A stretch of DNA of 42,827 nucleotides from Frankiales bacterium (GTDB lineage Bacteria > Actinomycetota > Actinomycetes > Mycobacteriales > SCTD01): the NCBI GenBank assembly GCA_025465465.1, contig JAODND010000065.1, forward strand, positions 1 through 42,827, written 5' to 3'. Shown piece after piece: positions 1 to 8,449 of this stretch (position 1 is the stretch's first letter; every line of letters begins with the position of its first letter). A program made the position numbers and the translations under genes. Below the pieces are notes generated by a model. The model made no database searches. It had not been told where the DNA came from and saw nothing but the letters and a program-made list of their open reading frames with translations.

Positions 1-125
1 TCGTCCCGCTTCTGGATCTCGGCGATCGCCGGCAACGTCTTCCGCTTGTGCGCCAAGCGGTCCAAGGTGCTGTCGAGCACCTGGAGCTCGAGCAGCCGCA
101 GCTGGACGAAGGGGTCGGCCTTCAC
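1..125 (-). CDS. C4-type zinc-ribbon domain protein, N-terminal fragment
   Basis: The gene runs off the left edge; only the first 41 codons are visible. They start with GTG at 125-123 and read MKADPFVQLRLLELQVLDST, then a charged stretch that looks like the beginning of a coiled coil. This N-terminus and the position directly after a Nif3-family gene match the actinobacterial C4-type zinc-ribbon family (long coiled coil, then a Cys4 ribbon). The ribbon itself lies outside the window, so the family call is an inference. An AGGAG Shine-Dalgarno lies about 10 nt upstream. The start overlaps the stop of the preceding gene in a GTGA, so translation is probably coupled. Cellular function of the family is not established. 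Confidence 0.7.
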   Translation of the reverse strand, partial: MKADPFVQLRLLELQVLDSTLDRLAHKRKTLPAIAEIQKRD

Positions 126-1240
126 GCCTGGGGACTCCTGACAGCGGTGGTGAACGGGTCGGTGCACGTCGTCGACACGGACGTCGCGACACCCACGACC
201 CTAGCCAGCGCTGCCGCGGCCGCGCTCACCCACGGCTGCTCGGTCGCCCAGTGCGCCGCGTCGATGAGCGCCAGTCCCTCGGGTGCCTCCGAGGCGCTGT
301 GGTGCTTGAGGTCGGAGGTGAGGAACGCCTGCGCCCCCGCCGCGACCGCCCGTCCCATCGCGTCGCTTCCGGAGCCTCCCATCACGGCCAGCCGGCTCAC
401 CACGGCGCTGGGGTCGCCGGAGGCCCGCACCCCCCAGGCCGTCGCCGGCAGCACCCTTGCGGCCAGCGCCACCAGGTCGCCCAGCGGCATCGGCTCGGAC
501 AGGTCCCCGACCCGCCCGAGGCCCTGCGGCGACGGCAGCCCGACGAGCTCGGTCAGGTCATACGCCGGGCTCTCGTACGGATGCGCCGCCAGCAACGCCT
601 GTACGACGGCAGCGCGCGCCCGCCGTGGCACCACCGTCTCCACCCTGGACTCCGCCACCGACTCCAGCGAGCCGACCGACCCGAGGGTCGGCGTCGCCCC
701 CTCGAGGGGGCGGAACGTGCCGGTCCCCGTCGTCGACCAGGTGCACGAGTCGTAGCTGCCGATCCGGCCGCCGCCTGCGGCGGTCACGGCGTCGGTGACC
801 TTCGCGGCATCGCCGACGGGTACGAAGAACACCAGCTTGTCGACCGGCTCCTGCACCGCCTCCAGCGGCGCCGTGTCCTGCAGGCCGAAGAGCCCCGCCA
901 GTGCGTCGGACACGCCGTCCGGGTGCGCGCGGTCGGCGTTCGTGTGCGCGACGAACAGCCCGCAGCCACCCGTGATGAGTGCGTGCGCCACCCGACCCTT
1001 GGGGTCGTCGGCCGCGACACTCGTCGTGCCGCCGAGCCAGAGCGGGTGGTGGGTGACGAGGAGCTGGTGGCCGAGCGCCTCCCGGGCGACGACCTCGACA
1101 GGATCCACGGCGAACAGCACCGAGGAGACCAGGGCGTCCGGGTCCCCGGCCGCCAGGCCGACCGCATCCCACGGCTCCGCGAGCTCAGGCGGATAGAGCT
1201 GCTCGAGGGCGGCGACGACATCGCCGAGGGTCGCGCTCAC
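122..1240 (-). CDS. Nif3-like dinuclear metal-center protein (YqfO/GTP cyclohydrolase I type 2 family)
   Basis: The 372-residue protein has the Nif3 signature: a THHPLWLGG motif near residue 63, HTNAD near residue 98, and C-terminal SDLKHH and DAAHWATE segments, which supply the His/Asp/Glu ligands of the two-metal centre. The length exceeds the roughly 250-residue core because a middle domain (about residues 130-240) is inserted, as in YqfO-type members. These proteins form toroidal hexamers in the cytoplasm. The name GTP cyclohydrolase I type 2 is common in databases, but the physiological substrate is uncertain. The stop overlaps the GTG of the zinc-ribbon gene by 4 nt, an arrangement conserved in actinobacteria. 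The start ATG lies 10 nt after the upstream small gene, so the three form one leftward operon. Confidence 0.9.
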   Translation of the reverse strand: MSATLGDVVAALEQLYPPELAEPWDAVGLAAGDPDALVSSVLFAVDPVEVVAREALGHQLLVTHHPLWLGGTTSVAADDPKGRVAHALITGGCGLFVAHTNADRAHPDGVSDALAGLFGLQDTAPLEAVQEPVDKLVFFVPVGDAAKVTDAVTAAGGGRIGSYDSCTWSTTGTGTFRPLEGATPTLGSVGSLESVAESRVETVVPRRARAAVVQALLAAHPYESPAYDLTELVGLPSPQGLGRVGDLSEPMPLGDLVALAARVLPATAWGVRASGDPSAVVSRLAVMGGSGSDAMGRAVAAGAQAFLTSDLKHHSASEAPEGLALIDAAHWATEQPWVSAAAAALARVVGVATSVSTTCTDPFTTAVRSPQA

Positions 1241-1250
1241 GCGCTGAACC

Positions 1251-1511
1251 CTAGGCCGCGGGACCCTCGAGGCTCTCCGCCACCTTGTCGAGCATCTGCT
1301 CGGGGGTGAGGCTGAAGGCTCCGGCGGCGATGTCGAGCAGCACGGCGCCGAGCGCGACGATCGACATCGTCATCTCCTCCGGCTCTGCCCGCGCGGCGTC
1401 CATCAGGGCGCTGTGCGATCCGGGACGGCTCTTGACATACGCCTGCACCAGCGAGAAGTGGCGGGCGAACGTCTCGGGGTCGGGCGCGAGCTCACTGGCG
1501 GGGCGGTCCAT
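1251..1511 (-). CDS. Small hypothetical protein
   Basis: An 86-residue soluble protein starting MDRPASELAPDPETFARHF. It looks helical: an amphipathic first half (FSLVQAYVKSRPG) and a hydrophobic middle (IVALGAVLLDIAAGAF), ending in a helix with LTPEQMLDKVAESL. I do not recognise a family. It lies 10 nt upstream of the Nif3-family gene on the same strand, and its third-position G/C pattern is like its neighbours, both of which favour a real gene. There is no clear Shine-Dalgarno before the ATG, so the start is only moderately sure. No function is proposed. Confidence 0.6.
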   Translation of the reverse strand: MDRPASELAPDPETFARHFSLVQAYVKSRPGSHSALMDAARAEPEEMTMSIVALGAVLLDIAAGAFSLTPEQMLDKVAESLEGPAA

Positions 1512-1559
1512 CAGCGGGACGGTAACGGTCCTTGATCATCTGGACGGGTAGGACACGCG

Positions 1560-3305
1560 TCACGGCACCGTGATGCCGCCCACGGGGACCTGACCCAGTG
1601 GATCGCCTGACGCGTCCACGACCCCATAGCCGAGGCAGGTCGGCGGGACCACCGGGGCGAGCTTCAGGGTGGAGATGAGCCGGATGTCGGCGCAGGCCAC
1701 GTGGTCGCCGATCGTCGGGCTCACGTTGAAGATGATGTTGTCGTTGACCGGCACCTCGGCCGCGATGATCGGCACATACGACGCGGGCGAGATCAGATAG
1801 CCGAGCTGGTCGTTCGCGAGCCCGAGCTGCACGACCTCCTGCGCCTGGTTGCCGAGGCTGTGCTCGACGTCCTGCCGGATCCGCGGGAAGCCCTCGCCCG
1901 GTGTGGTGTTGATGACGACCCCGCCGATCCGGACCGCGCCGACCACCGTACGGATCGTCTGACCCACCACCCACGGCGACTCGTGGGAGCGCAGCAGCTC
2001 GGCTCCGGCGTACTTGCCCGCCGTGAACAGCGCCGTGACCGCCGGTCCGACGATCGGCTCCCGGATGAAGCCCTGCACAGCCAGCACCGGACCGCTGACC
2101 GGCGTAGCGGTGCGAAGCGCGGCCGCGACGTGCGCGCCGTAGTTGAGGACCAGCGCGGTCTTGCGGTCCTTGGTGTTGTAGCCGGGGTTCGACGGCTTGG
2201 TGAACGCGCACGCCGTGCGGCACGGCTGCGTGCCGCCCAGGGCCCCCACCATGGCGATGCCCTGACCGCCGTACTGCGTGGTCATGGCGTCGCTGAGGAA
2301 CTGCGGCCAGTCCCCGTGCACGCCGTTGCCACCACCCGCCGTGGCGTGCGCGGCGTAGACCATCCACGTCAGCGGGTGCTTGCCGCTCGGCGCGGTGGCC
2401 TGCACCACCCGCACCATGCCGTCCTTGCCGGGCGTCGCGCACACGTCCGGGCCGGGGTAGTCCGGCGTCTTGCTCTGGTTCAGCGCCTCGGTGCAGCTCT
2501 GGTTGTAGACGAGGTCGGAGGCGTCGGAGTGGCCGGCCTTGAGGTCGGCGTAGCCGCGCTGGGCATAGGCGTCGGTGATCGCCGCGACGACCTGTGCCTT
2601 GACGAGGTCCATGTAGCCGGGGTTCGGGCCACCCCACACGCCGAGGGTGTCAGGTGCCGCGTGGCTGTGGTCGCTGGCAATGACGATGTGGCCGACCGGC
2701 AGCCGAGTGACCTGCTTGGCGACGGCCGCCGCCATGTCCTGCAGCCCGTCGGCGCCGAACTCGTACTTCGCGAACCAGCCCTGCACCTCGATGTCGGCGA
2801 TCGCGATCGCGTTCTTGCCGTCGTCGACCACGAACGCCCGGGCCTTGATGTGCTCGCCCTTCGCGCTGTCGCGACCACCGCGACCGACGACGGCTTGCGG
2901 GATGAGCCGGCCGTCCCCGAGCCCATAGCCGCCCTGGTTGACGACGCCGGTCGGGGTGATGTCGCGGCTGGCCGCCCCGACGAGGTACGCCGGTGCGTTC
3001 ACGACCAGCGGCTGTGCCGGTCCCGTCAGGTCGTGGCGGACCACCTCGTAGCGGTGCGTGCCGGGGAGCGGGGCGCTGTCCAGCCACCCGGTGGCGCCGG
3101 GTTTCAGGGCGGCGACCGTGCGGTCGTCACGAACCACCACGACGCTGCTCCGGACCGGAGTCCAGGTCAGTCGCACGCCGTGGTCCTGCACCTGGCCCGC
3201 CAGGTGGTCGACGCTCTGGTAGTGCCACGCCACGGAGGTGGCCTGCGCATGGACAGCGGTGGTGGCCAGGGCGGTGGCCGCGACGAGGACGAGCGCGCGC
3301 TTCAT
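1560..3305 (-). CDS. Secreted neutral/alkaline ceramidase-fold protein with altered serine motif
   Basis: A 581-residue exported protein. Residues 1-20 form a Sec signal peptide (MKRALVLVAATALATTAVHA). Residues about 25-105 resemble an Ig/fibronectin-like domain, and the rest resembles the neutral/alkaline non-lysosomal ceramidase N-terminal domain, beginning GAASRDITPTG near 110. Candidate metal ligands of that family can be seen: the HSH pair at H213/H215 (HSHAAPD), H320 in YAAHAT, and E471 in PGEGF. The family's nucleophile motif, NxGDVSPN, is not recognisable. The corresponding place reads GALGGTQPCR near 355-363, so amide hydrolysis of ceramide cannot be assumed. The gene starts 55 nt beyond the 3' end of tRNA-Val, with no obvious Shine-Dalgarno. 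It may act on another extracellular lipid or amide. Confidence 0.8.
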   Translation of the reverse strand: MKRALVLVAATALATTAVHAQATSVAWHYQSVDHLAGQVQDHGVRLTWTPVRSSVVVVRDDRTVAALKPGATGWLDSAPLPGTHRYEVVRHDLTGPAQPLVVNAPAYLVGAASRDITPTGVVNQGGYGLGDGRLIPQAVVGRGGRDSAKGEHIKARAFVVDDGKNAIAIADIEVQGWFAKYEFGADGLQDMAAAVAKQVTRLPVGHIVIASDHSHAAPDTLGVWGGPNPGYMDLVKAQVVAAITDAYAQRGYADLKAGHSDASDLVYNQSCTEALNQSKTPDYPGPDVCATPGKDGMVRVVQATAPSGKHPLTWMVYAAHATAGGGNGVHGDWPQFLSDAMTTQYGGQGIAMVGALGGTQPCRTACAFTKPSNPGYNTKDRKTALVLNYGAHVAAALRTATPVSGPVLAVQGFIREPIVGPAVTALFTAGKYAGAELLRSHESPWVVGQTIRTVVGAVRIGGVVINTTPGEGFPRIRQDVEHSLGNQAQEVVQLGLANDQLGYLISPASYVPIIAAEVPVNDNIIFNVSPTIGDHVACADIRLISTLKLAPVVPPTCLGYGVVDASGDPLGQVPVGGITVP

Positions 3306-3359
3306 GCGTATGCGTTTCGACGCTGTTCCGCAGAACCCTGCCGGCGCGAAGCAGGACAG

Positions 3360-3432
3360 TGGACTCAGACGGGATCGAACCGCCGACCTTCGCCTTGTAA
3401 GGGCGCTGCTCTACCAGCTGAGCTATGAGTCC
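3360..3432 (-). tRNA. tRNA-Val (anticodon UAC)
   Basis: The reverse strand folds into a complete cloverleaf: 7-bp acceptor stem GGACTCA/TGAGTCC, D-arm GCTC/GAGC, anticodon loop CTTACAA with anticodon TAC at 3399-3397, and T-arm GGCGG-TTCGATC-CCGTC. Position 3360 supplies discriminator A. CCA is not encoded. The first base pair of the anticodon stem is a G27-A43 mismatch; the other four pairs are Watson-Crick. The 5' end lies only 12 nt after the stop codon of the methyltransferase gene, so it may be processed from that transcript. Confidence 0.95.
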
Positions 3433-3444
3433 GTATCCCAGAGG

Positions 3445-4563
3445 CTAGCGAGGATCCGGGACTGCCAACGGGCTGACGACCATCGCAATCTGGGTGCCAC
3501 GGGCGCGGGTGAGGACGACGGTGGCCTCGCCGGTCCCGGACAGCTTCAGCTGCCGGCGGAGCTGCTCCGGCTCAACCGCCGTACCCCGCTTCTTGATGGT
3601 GACCGCCCCGACGCCGCGCAGCCGCTCCCGGAGCCGCTTGAGCGAGAACGGCAGCACGTCGAGCACCTCGTACCAACGACCGAACGGCGTCGGGACGGCC
3701 GAGTCCGCGGTCACGTAGGCGATGGTGGCATCGAGCAGCCGACCGTCCACGAGGTCGCAGAGCTCGGCAACCAGGTGGGCCCGGATCACGGCACCGTCGG
3801 GCTCCAGCAGGAAGCGGCCGACGTCCCCGACCGAGGCGAGGGCGCCGGCACCCACCAGCTGGTCACCGGTCGGCAGCAGCGTCGCGGTCATGCGATGCCC
3901 GCGGCAGGTGGCGCCGCGCCAGAGCATCGCCTCCTTGACGTCGCCGTCGAGCGACACCAGCTCGACCTCCACGTCCGCCGGCAACTGGTCGTAGTCGATG
4001 CCCGGCGCCACCTTGACCCCGAGCGCTTCGACGTCCCACGACAGCACCTCTGACAGCGGCGGCGACCAGGAAGCCGGGTCGAAACCGCGCCGACCCGAAG
4101 CCCGGCGAGCGGGGTCGGCGAACACCCACCCGCGCGGTTTCAGGCGCGTGACGTCAGCACACGCGACCGGCGCGCCCGTGTTGGCGCGGGCCAGCAGGCA
4201 GCGGGCCAGGTCCAGGTCGACCCCGATCCCGCGCGCACCGAACGCGAGCAGGTCTCCGCCGACCGAGCAGCCGAGGTCGAGCACCCGTGGTGCGCCGTCG
4301 AAGCGCCGGGCGTGGTGCAGGGCAACCGCGCGCGGCGTCGACTGCTCGAGGGCCTCAGCCGTCCACCAGAGCCGGTCGCCGTCGGGGTGCTTCGCCAGCG
4401 CACGGCGCCGGAGCGCCGCCTGCTCGAGCGCGAGCCGACCGACCTCGCCCAGCGGGCGCATGGCCTCGGCGGCGGCGATCGGGGGGAGGTCGAGCCCGTG
4501 CGCGCGAGCGACCGCGGCCTGGCCCTCCGCGGACAGCAGCAGCCGCGCCTGCGATGGGGTCAG
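3445..4563 (-). CDS. Class I SAM-dependent methyltransferase with THUMP-like C-terminal domain
   Basis: About 372 residues. The methyltransferase core has motif I VLDLGCSVGGDLLAFG, then the acidic GVDLDLA strand, and a motif IV-like FADPARR segment. The C-terminal third (from about LLPTGDQ through TIKKRGTAVEPEQLRR) matches the THUMP-like domain usual in this actinobacterial family. Substrate unknown; THUMP relatives act on RNA, so an RNA target is a reasonable inference. The start is uncertain. The first in-frame candidate after the upstream gene is CTG at 4563-4561, which makes a CTGA overlap with its stop; the next ATG is over 30 codons downstream and would cut into the conserved N-terminus (LLLSAEGQA). 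The stop is 12 nt before tRNA-Val. Confidence 0.85.
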   Translation of the reverse strand: MTPSQARLLLSAEGQAAVARAHGLDLPPIAAAEAMRPLGEVGRLALEQAALRRRALAKHPDGDRLWWTAEALEQSTPRAVALHHARRFDGAPRVLDLGCSVGGDLLAFGARGIGVDLDLARCLLARANTGAPVACADVTRLKPRGWVFADPARRASGRRGFDPASWSPPLSEVLSWDVEALGVKVAPGIDYDQLPADVEVELVSLDGDVKEAMLWRGATCRGHRMTATLLPTGDQLVGAGALASVGDVGRFLLEPDGAVIRAHLVAELCDLVDGRLLDATIAYVTADSAVPTPFGRWYEVLDVLPFSLKRLRERLRGVGAVTIKKRGTAVEPEQLRRQLKLSGTGEATVVLTRARGTQIAMVVSPLAVPDPR

Positions 4564-5003
4564 CGGCGCTGCTTGGCCCGCGCGGCCTTCGGCGACACCA
4601 GGCGGGTGCCGGACCACTCGGGCGCGGCGCTGGTGCTGCGGGTGCTCGAAAGCCCCGCGGTCGGCGCCGCCTCGTCGATGTCGGACGGCTCGACGTGGCC
4701 GTCGCGGCCAGCCTTGGGCGTGAGCAGCCACACCACCCCGCTGTCGCCGAGGTTGGTCAGGGAGTCGACCAGCGCGTCGACCAGGTCGCCGTCGCCCTCC
4801 CGCCACCACAGCAGCACGACGTCGACGACCTCATCGGTGTCGTCGCCCTTGATCAGCTCCGTGGTGGTACGAGCGGCGACGTCTTCCAGCAGCTCGTCGT
4901 CGATGTCGTCGGTGTCCCCCAGGACCTGCACGACCTGGCCCTCTTGGATGCCCAAGCGCTCGGCCAGACCGCGTGGCGCGGTCTGGTCCGCGGACGTGCT
5001 CAC
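4560..5003 (-). CDS. DUF3052 family protein
   Basis: A 147-residue protein starting with GTG at 5003 (VSTSADQTAPRGLAERLGIQ), preceded by an AGGGAG Shine-Dalgarno about 9 nt upstream. The body matches DUF3052: QEGQVVQVLGDTDD, then VDVVLLWWREGDGDLVDALVDSL and GVVWLLTPKAGRDGHVEPSDI. The last 30 residues are a low-complexity basic tail ending KAARAKQRR. The gene stands divergent from and close to aceE, an association that recurs in actinobacteria, but no biochemical function is known to me. It overlaps the methyltransferase gene by 4 nt, so the two are probably cotranscribed. Confidence 0.85.
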   Translation of the reverse strand: MSTSADQTAPRGLAERLGIQEGQVVQVLGDTDDIDDELLEDVAARTTTELIKGDDTDEVVDVVLLWWREGDGDLVDALVDSLTNLGDSGVVWLLTPKAGRDGHVEPSDIDEAAPTAGLSSTRSTSAAPEWSGTRLVSPKAARAKQRR

Positions 5004-5093
5004 CTGTTGAACTCCCTGTCCTCGGCACGCGCCGGTGCGCGTGACTGCAAGTAGTCCACCGAACCGCACCCGCGAAGGCAAGCCCCAAGCCGT

Positions 5094-5396
5094 ATGTTGC
5101 GCGTCATGCTGAGCGACGCCCCGATCGGTTTCCTGGTCTTCTTCGGGGGCGTGGCGGCGTTGATCGCGCTCGGCTTCGTGTTCACGGGTTACTCGTTGGT
5201 GCGCAACCGCAAGGCGCTCAGGCGGGCCGGCTACGACCCGACGACAGCGGGTGTCCAGATGGCCGCAGAGTTCCTGCAGGGCCGCAGCAGGCCGCTCGAG
5301 CGCCGGCTCGCCGAGCTCGACGACCTCCACGCCCGCGGCCTCATCAGCGACGAGGAGCATGCCGCTGCTCGCTCCACGGCGCTCGCCAGCCCCTGA
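5094..5396 (+). CDS. SHOCT-domain small membrane protein
   Basis: A 100-residue protein with one N-terminal transmembrane helix (IGFLVFFGGVAALIALGFVFTGYSL, about residues 11-35), a basic segment RNRKALRRAGYD, and a C-terminal SHOCT-type helical hairpin (RRLAELDDLHARGLISDEEHAAAR). SHOCT modules are short oligomerisation or protein-interaction elements, usually at a chain end as here. Start may be ATG 5094 or ATG 5106; neither has a clear ribosome site. It lies between the divergent DUF3052 gene and aceE and reads in the same direction as aceE, with a 151-bp gap. Partner and role are unknown. Confidence 0.75.
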   Translation: MLRVMLSDAPIGFLVFFGGVAALIALGFVFTGYSLVRNRKALRRAGYDPTTAGVQMAAEFLQGRSRPLERRLAELDDLHARGLISDEEHAAARSTALASP

Positions 5397-5451
5397 GCAA
5401 AGCCCGTCCGCATTGTCGACATTCAGAGCCATCACGGTTGCCGGTTCGGCC

Positions 5452-5490
5452 CCGTCAGCAGTGTCGACTCCGTCACGTCTCCCTCCGTCA
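5452..5490 (+). promoter_or_regulatory. Three CCGTCA direct repeats upstream of aceE
   Basis: CCGTCA occurs at 5452-5457, 5470-5475 and 5485-5490, spaced 18 and 15 nt, in the 151-bp non-coding region before aceE. Two GTCGAC palindromes lie at 5415-5420 and 5463-5468. Such clustering could mark a regulator-binding region, but short repeats are expected at this base composition. I see no convincing -35/-10 pair here. Confidence 0.25.
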
Positions 5491-5547
5491 GCGTGGCCTA
5501 CTGGCGGGTAGCAGGTTGGATGGGGGGTGAGCAAGGAGGTTGCGCAC

Positions 5548-8280
5548 GTGAGTGAACGTCCCGCGGAGCGGTTCAGCGTCATCAGTGACGGATTGCCGAG
5601 CCAGCTGCCCGATGTCGACCCCTCCGAGACCCAGGAATGGCTCGACAGCTTCGACGACCTGGTCGAGACGAGCGGCCGCGGCCGCGCCCGCTTTCTCATG
5701 CTGAAGCTGCTCGAGCGGGCCCGTGAGAAGTCGGTCGGCGTCCCGCCCCTGCGCTCGACCGACTTCATCAACACCATCCCCCCCGAGCGCGAGCCCTGGT
5801 TCCCGGGCGACGAGCACGTCGAGCGCCGGATCCGTGCCTACGTCCGCTGGAACGCCGCGATGACCGTCTCTCGCGCCAACCGGCCCGAGATCGGCGTCGG
5901 CGGACACATCGCCACCTACGCCTCGGCCGCCTCGCTGTACGAGGTCGGCTTCAACCACTTCTTCCGCGGCAAGGACCACCCCGGTGGCGGGGACCAGGTC
6001 TACTACCAGGGCCACGCCTCCCCCGGCATCTACGCCAGGGCCTTCCTCGAGGGCCGCCTCTCGGAGGAGCACCTCGACGGCTTCCGCCAGGAGAGCAAGC
6101 CGCTGAGCCTCCCGTCTTACCCCCACCCCCGGCTGATGCCGGACTTCTGGGAGTTTCCGACCGTGTCGATGGGGCTGGGACCCATCGGCGCGATCTACCA
6201 GGCCCGCTTCAACCGCTACCTGCAGCACCGCGGCATCAAGGACACCAGCGACCAGCGGGTCTGGTGCTTCCTCGGCGACGGCGAGATGGACGAGCCCGAG
6301 TCGCTCGGCGCGATCGGTGTCGCGGCCCGCGAGGAGCTCGACAACCTGGTCTTCGTCGTCAACTGCAACCTGCAGCGCCTCGACGGCCCGGTCCGTGGCA
6401 ACGGCAAGATCATCCAGGAGCTGGAGTCGTACTTCCGTGGCGCCGGGTGGAACGTCATCAAGGTCGTCTGGGGACGCGAGTGGGACGACCTGCTCGCCCG
6501 CGACACCGACGGCGTCCTCGTCAACCAGATGAACACCACGCCGGACGGGCAGTTCCAGACCTACTCCGTCGAGGGCGGCGCCTACACCCGGGAGAAGTTC
6601 TTCGGCGGTGACCCGCGGCTGCGCAAGATGGTCGAGCACCTGACCGACGAGGACATCAAGAAGCTCCCCAGGGGCGGCCACGACTACCGCAAGGTCTACG
6701 CCGCGTTCGACGCCGCGACCACGCACGTGGGCCAGCCGACGGTGATCCTCGCCCACACGATCAAGGGCTGGACGCTCGGCAAGGACTTCGAGGGCCGCAA
6801 CGCGACGCACCAGATGAAGAAGCTGACGGTCGACGAGCTCAAGGAGCTGCGCGACAGGCTCTACATCGACATCAGCGACAAGGCCCTCGAGTCCGGCCTG
6901 CCGCCGTACTTCCACCCCGGACCGCACTCCAACGAGATCGCCTACATGCGCGAGCGCCGCACGGCGCTGGGCGGATCGCTGCCCTCGCGCCGGGTCACCC
7001 GCGCTTCGTTGCCGCAGCCGCCGTCGGCGGTCTACGACGAGCTCAAGGCCGGCTCGGGCAAGCAGCCGATCGCGACGACGATGGCGTTCGTCCGCCTGCT
7101 CAAGGACCTCATGAAGGACAAGGAGATCGGCGCCCGCTTCGTCCCCGTGATCCCGGACGAGGCCCGCACGTTCGGCATGGACGCGATGTTCCCGACGGCG
7201 AAGATCTACTCGCCGTTCGGCCAGCGGTACGAGGCCGTCGACCGCGAGCTGCTGCTGTCCTACAAGGAGTCCGAGCAGGGCCAGATCCTGCACGAGGGGA
7301 TCACGGAGGCCGGTTCGATGGCCTCGACGATCGCGGCGGGCACGTCGTACGCCACGCACGGCGAGCCGATGATCCCGGTGTACATCTTCTACTCGATGTT
7401 CGGGTTCCAGCGCACCGGCGACCAGATGTGGCAGATGGCCGACCAGCTCGGCCGGGGCTTCCTGCTCGGTGCCACAGCCGGTCGCACGACCCTCAACGGC
7501 GAGGGCCTGCAGCACCAGGACGGGCACTCCCTGCTGCTCGCCTCGACCAACCCTGCCGTCGTCGCCTACGACCCGGCCTATGCCTACGAGCTCGCCTTCA
7601 TCGTGGAGGACGGTCTGCGGCGGATGTATGGCGAGAGCCCCGAGGACGTCTTCTACTACCTGACCGTCTACAACGAGCCCTATCCGCACCCGCCGCTGCC
7701 GGACATCCCCGGCCTGCGCGAGGGCATCCTGCGCGGGCTCTACCCGCTCAAGCGGTCCGAGGGCGTGCCCGCGCAGGCGACCGTGCTCGCGTCCGGCATC
7801 ACCGTCCGGTCCGCGCTGGCAGCGCAGGAGCTGCTGCGCTCGGACTGGGGCGTCGGCGCCGACGTCTGGTCCGTCACGTCCTGGAACGAGCTGCGCCGAG
7901 ATGCCCTCGAGGCCGACCAGCATGCGCTGCTCCACCCGGAGGACGCGCCCCGGTCGCCGTATGTCACCGAGGCTCTGATGAGCGCGCCGGGGCCGGTCGT
8001 CGCCGTGTCCGACTGGATGCGCGCCGTCCAGGATCAGGTCAGCCGCTGGATCCCGGGCGACTACACGTCCCTCGGCACCGACGGGTTCGGGAGGTCCGAC
8101 ACCCGGGCCGCCCTGCGCCGGCACTTCCACGTCGACGCCGAGTCCATCGCGACCGCCGTCCTCGCGGAGCTGGCTCGCCGCGGCGAGGTCGAGGCCGACG
8201 TGCCGGCCAAGGCCGTGGACCGCTACCGGCTCCGCGACGACCAAGTCACCCCGGACGAGCCGGAGCTCGGCACCGCCTGA
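5548..8280 (+). CDS. aceE: Pyruvate dehydrogenase E1 component, homodimeric type
   Basis: A 910-residue thiamine-diphosphate enzyme that decarboxylates pyruvate and acetylates the lipoyl group of E2, feeding acetyl-CoA to the TCA cycle. The TPP/Mg motif is clear ([15 protein letters not shown], ending NCNLQRLDG), as are homodimeric-E1 segments such as [24 protein letters not shown] and DGHSLL. Length is close to E. coli AceE (887). I chose GTG 5548 because AAGGAGG at 5533-5539 lies 8 nt before it; an in-frame GTG at 5527 lies upstream of that site. E2 and E3 genes are not in the window. Confidence 0.97.
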   Translation: MSERPAERFSVISDGLPSQLPDVDPSETQEWLDSFDDLVETSGRGRARFLMLKLLERAREKSVGVPPLRSTDFINTIPPEREPWFPGDEHVERRIRAYVRWNAAMTVSRANRPEIGVGGHIATYASAASLYEVGFNHFFRGKDHPGGGDQVYYQGHASPGIYARAFLEGRLSEEHLDGFRQESKPLSLPSYPHPRLMPDFWEFPTVSMGLGPIGAIYQARFNRYLQHRGIKDTSDQRVWCFLGDGEMDEPESLGAIGVAAREELDNLVFVVNCNLQRLDGPVRGNGKIIQELESYFRGAGWNVIKVVWGREWDDLLARDTDGVLVNQMNTTPDGQFQTYSVEGGAYTREKFFGGDPRLRKMVEHLTDEDIKKLPRGGHDYRKVYAAFDAATTHVGQPTVILAHTIKGWTLGKDFEGRNATHQMKKLTVDELKELRDRLYIDISDKALESGLPPYFHPGPHSNEIAYMRERRTALGGSLPSRRVTRASLPQPPSAVYDELKAGSGKQPIATTMAFVRLLKDLMKDKEIGARFVPVIPDEARTFGMDAMFPTAKIYSPFGQRYEAVDRELLLSYKESEQGQILHEGITEAGSMASTIAAGTSYATHGEPMIPVYIFYSMFGFQRTGDQMWQMADQLGRGFLLGATAGRTTLNGEGLQHQDGHSLLLASTNPAVVAYDPAYAYELAFIVEDGLRRMYGESPEDVFYYLTVYNEPYPHPPLPDIPGLREGILRGLYPLKRSEGVPAQATVLASGITVRSALAAQELLRSDWGVGADVWSVTSWNELRRDALEADQHALLHPEDAPRSPYVTEALMSAPGPVVAVSDWMRAVQDQVSRWIPGDYTSLGTDGFGRSDTRAALRRHFHVDAESIATAVLAELARRGEVEADVPAKAVDRYRLRDDQVTPDEPELGTA

Positions 8281-8406
8281 TCAGCGGGTGGGAGTGACCG
8301 TCATCGTGTAGGTCGGATCAGCGGCCGACTGCGGTGGGGCACCCGCTGCGGCCAGCAGCCCTGCCAGCAGCAAGGCGGGGAGGACCTCGACGAGTCGGAC
8401 CTTCAT
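8281..8406 (-). CDS. Possible 41-residue exported peptide
   Basis: An ATG-initiated reading frame (MKVRLVEVLPALLLAGLLAA...) with a textbook signal-peptide shape: K/R at the start, a long Leu/Ala core, and an AxA-like end (SAADP). The mature part would be only about 12 residues (PTYTMTVTPTR). The stop TGA abuts the aceE stop, with the genes tail to tail. There is no strong Shine-Dalgarno and no family match, so it may be spurious, or the remnant of a longer secreted protein. Confidence 0.3.
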   Translation of the reverse strand: MKVRLVEVLPALLLAGLLAAAGAPPQSAADPTYTMTVTPTR

Positions 8407-8449
8407 GTGAGGTCGTGTACCCCGCGGATCCGCGGGTACCCCTCGCTGC

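Noticed and set aside
5415..5468. Two GTCGAC palindromes upstream of aceE as an operator pair
   Set aside because: GTCGAC is a frequent hexamer in high-GC DNA and the flanks do not match each other, so they are noted only as context.
5488..8244. A 918-codon open frame on the minus strand opposite aceE
   Set aside because: It is a shadow of aceE: its residues (V, G, R, L, D rich, no motif) mirror the coding strand, and aceE has unmistakable motifs throughout.
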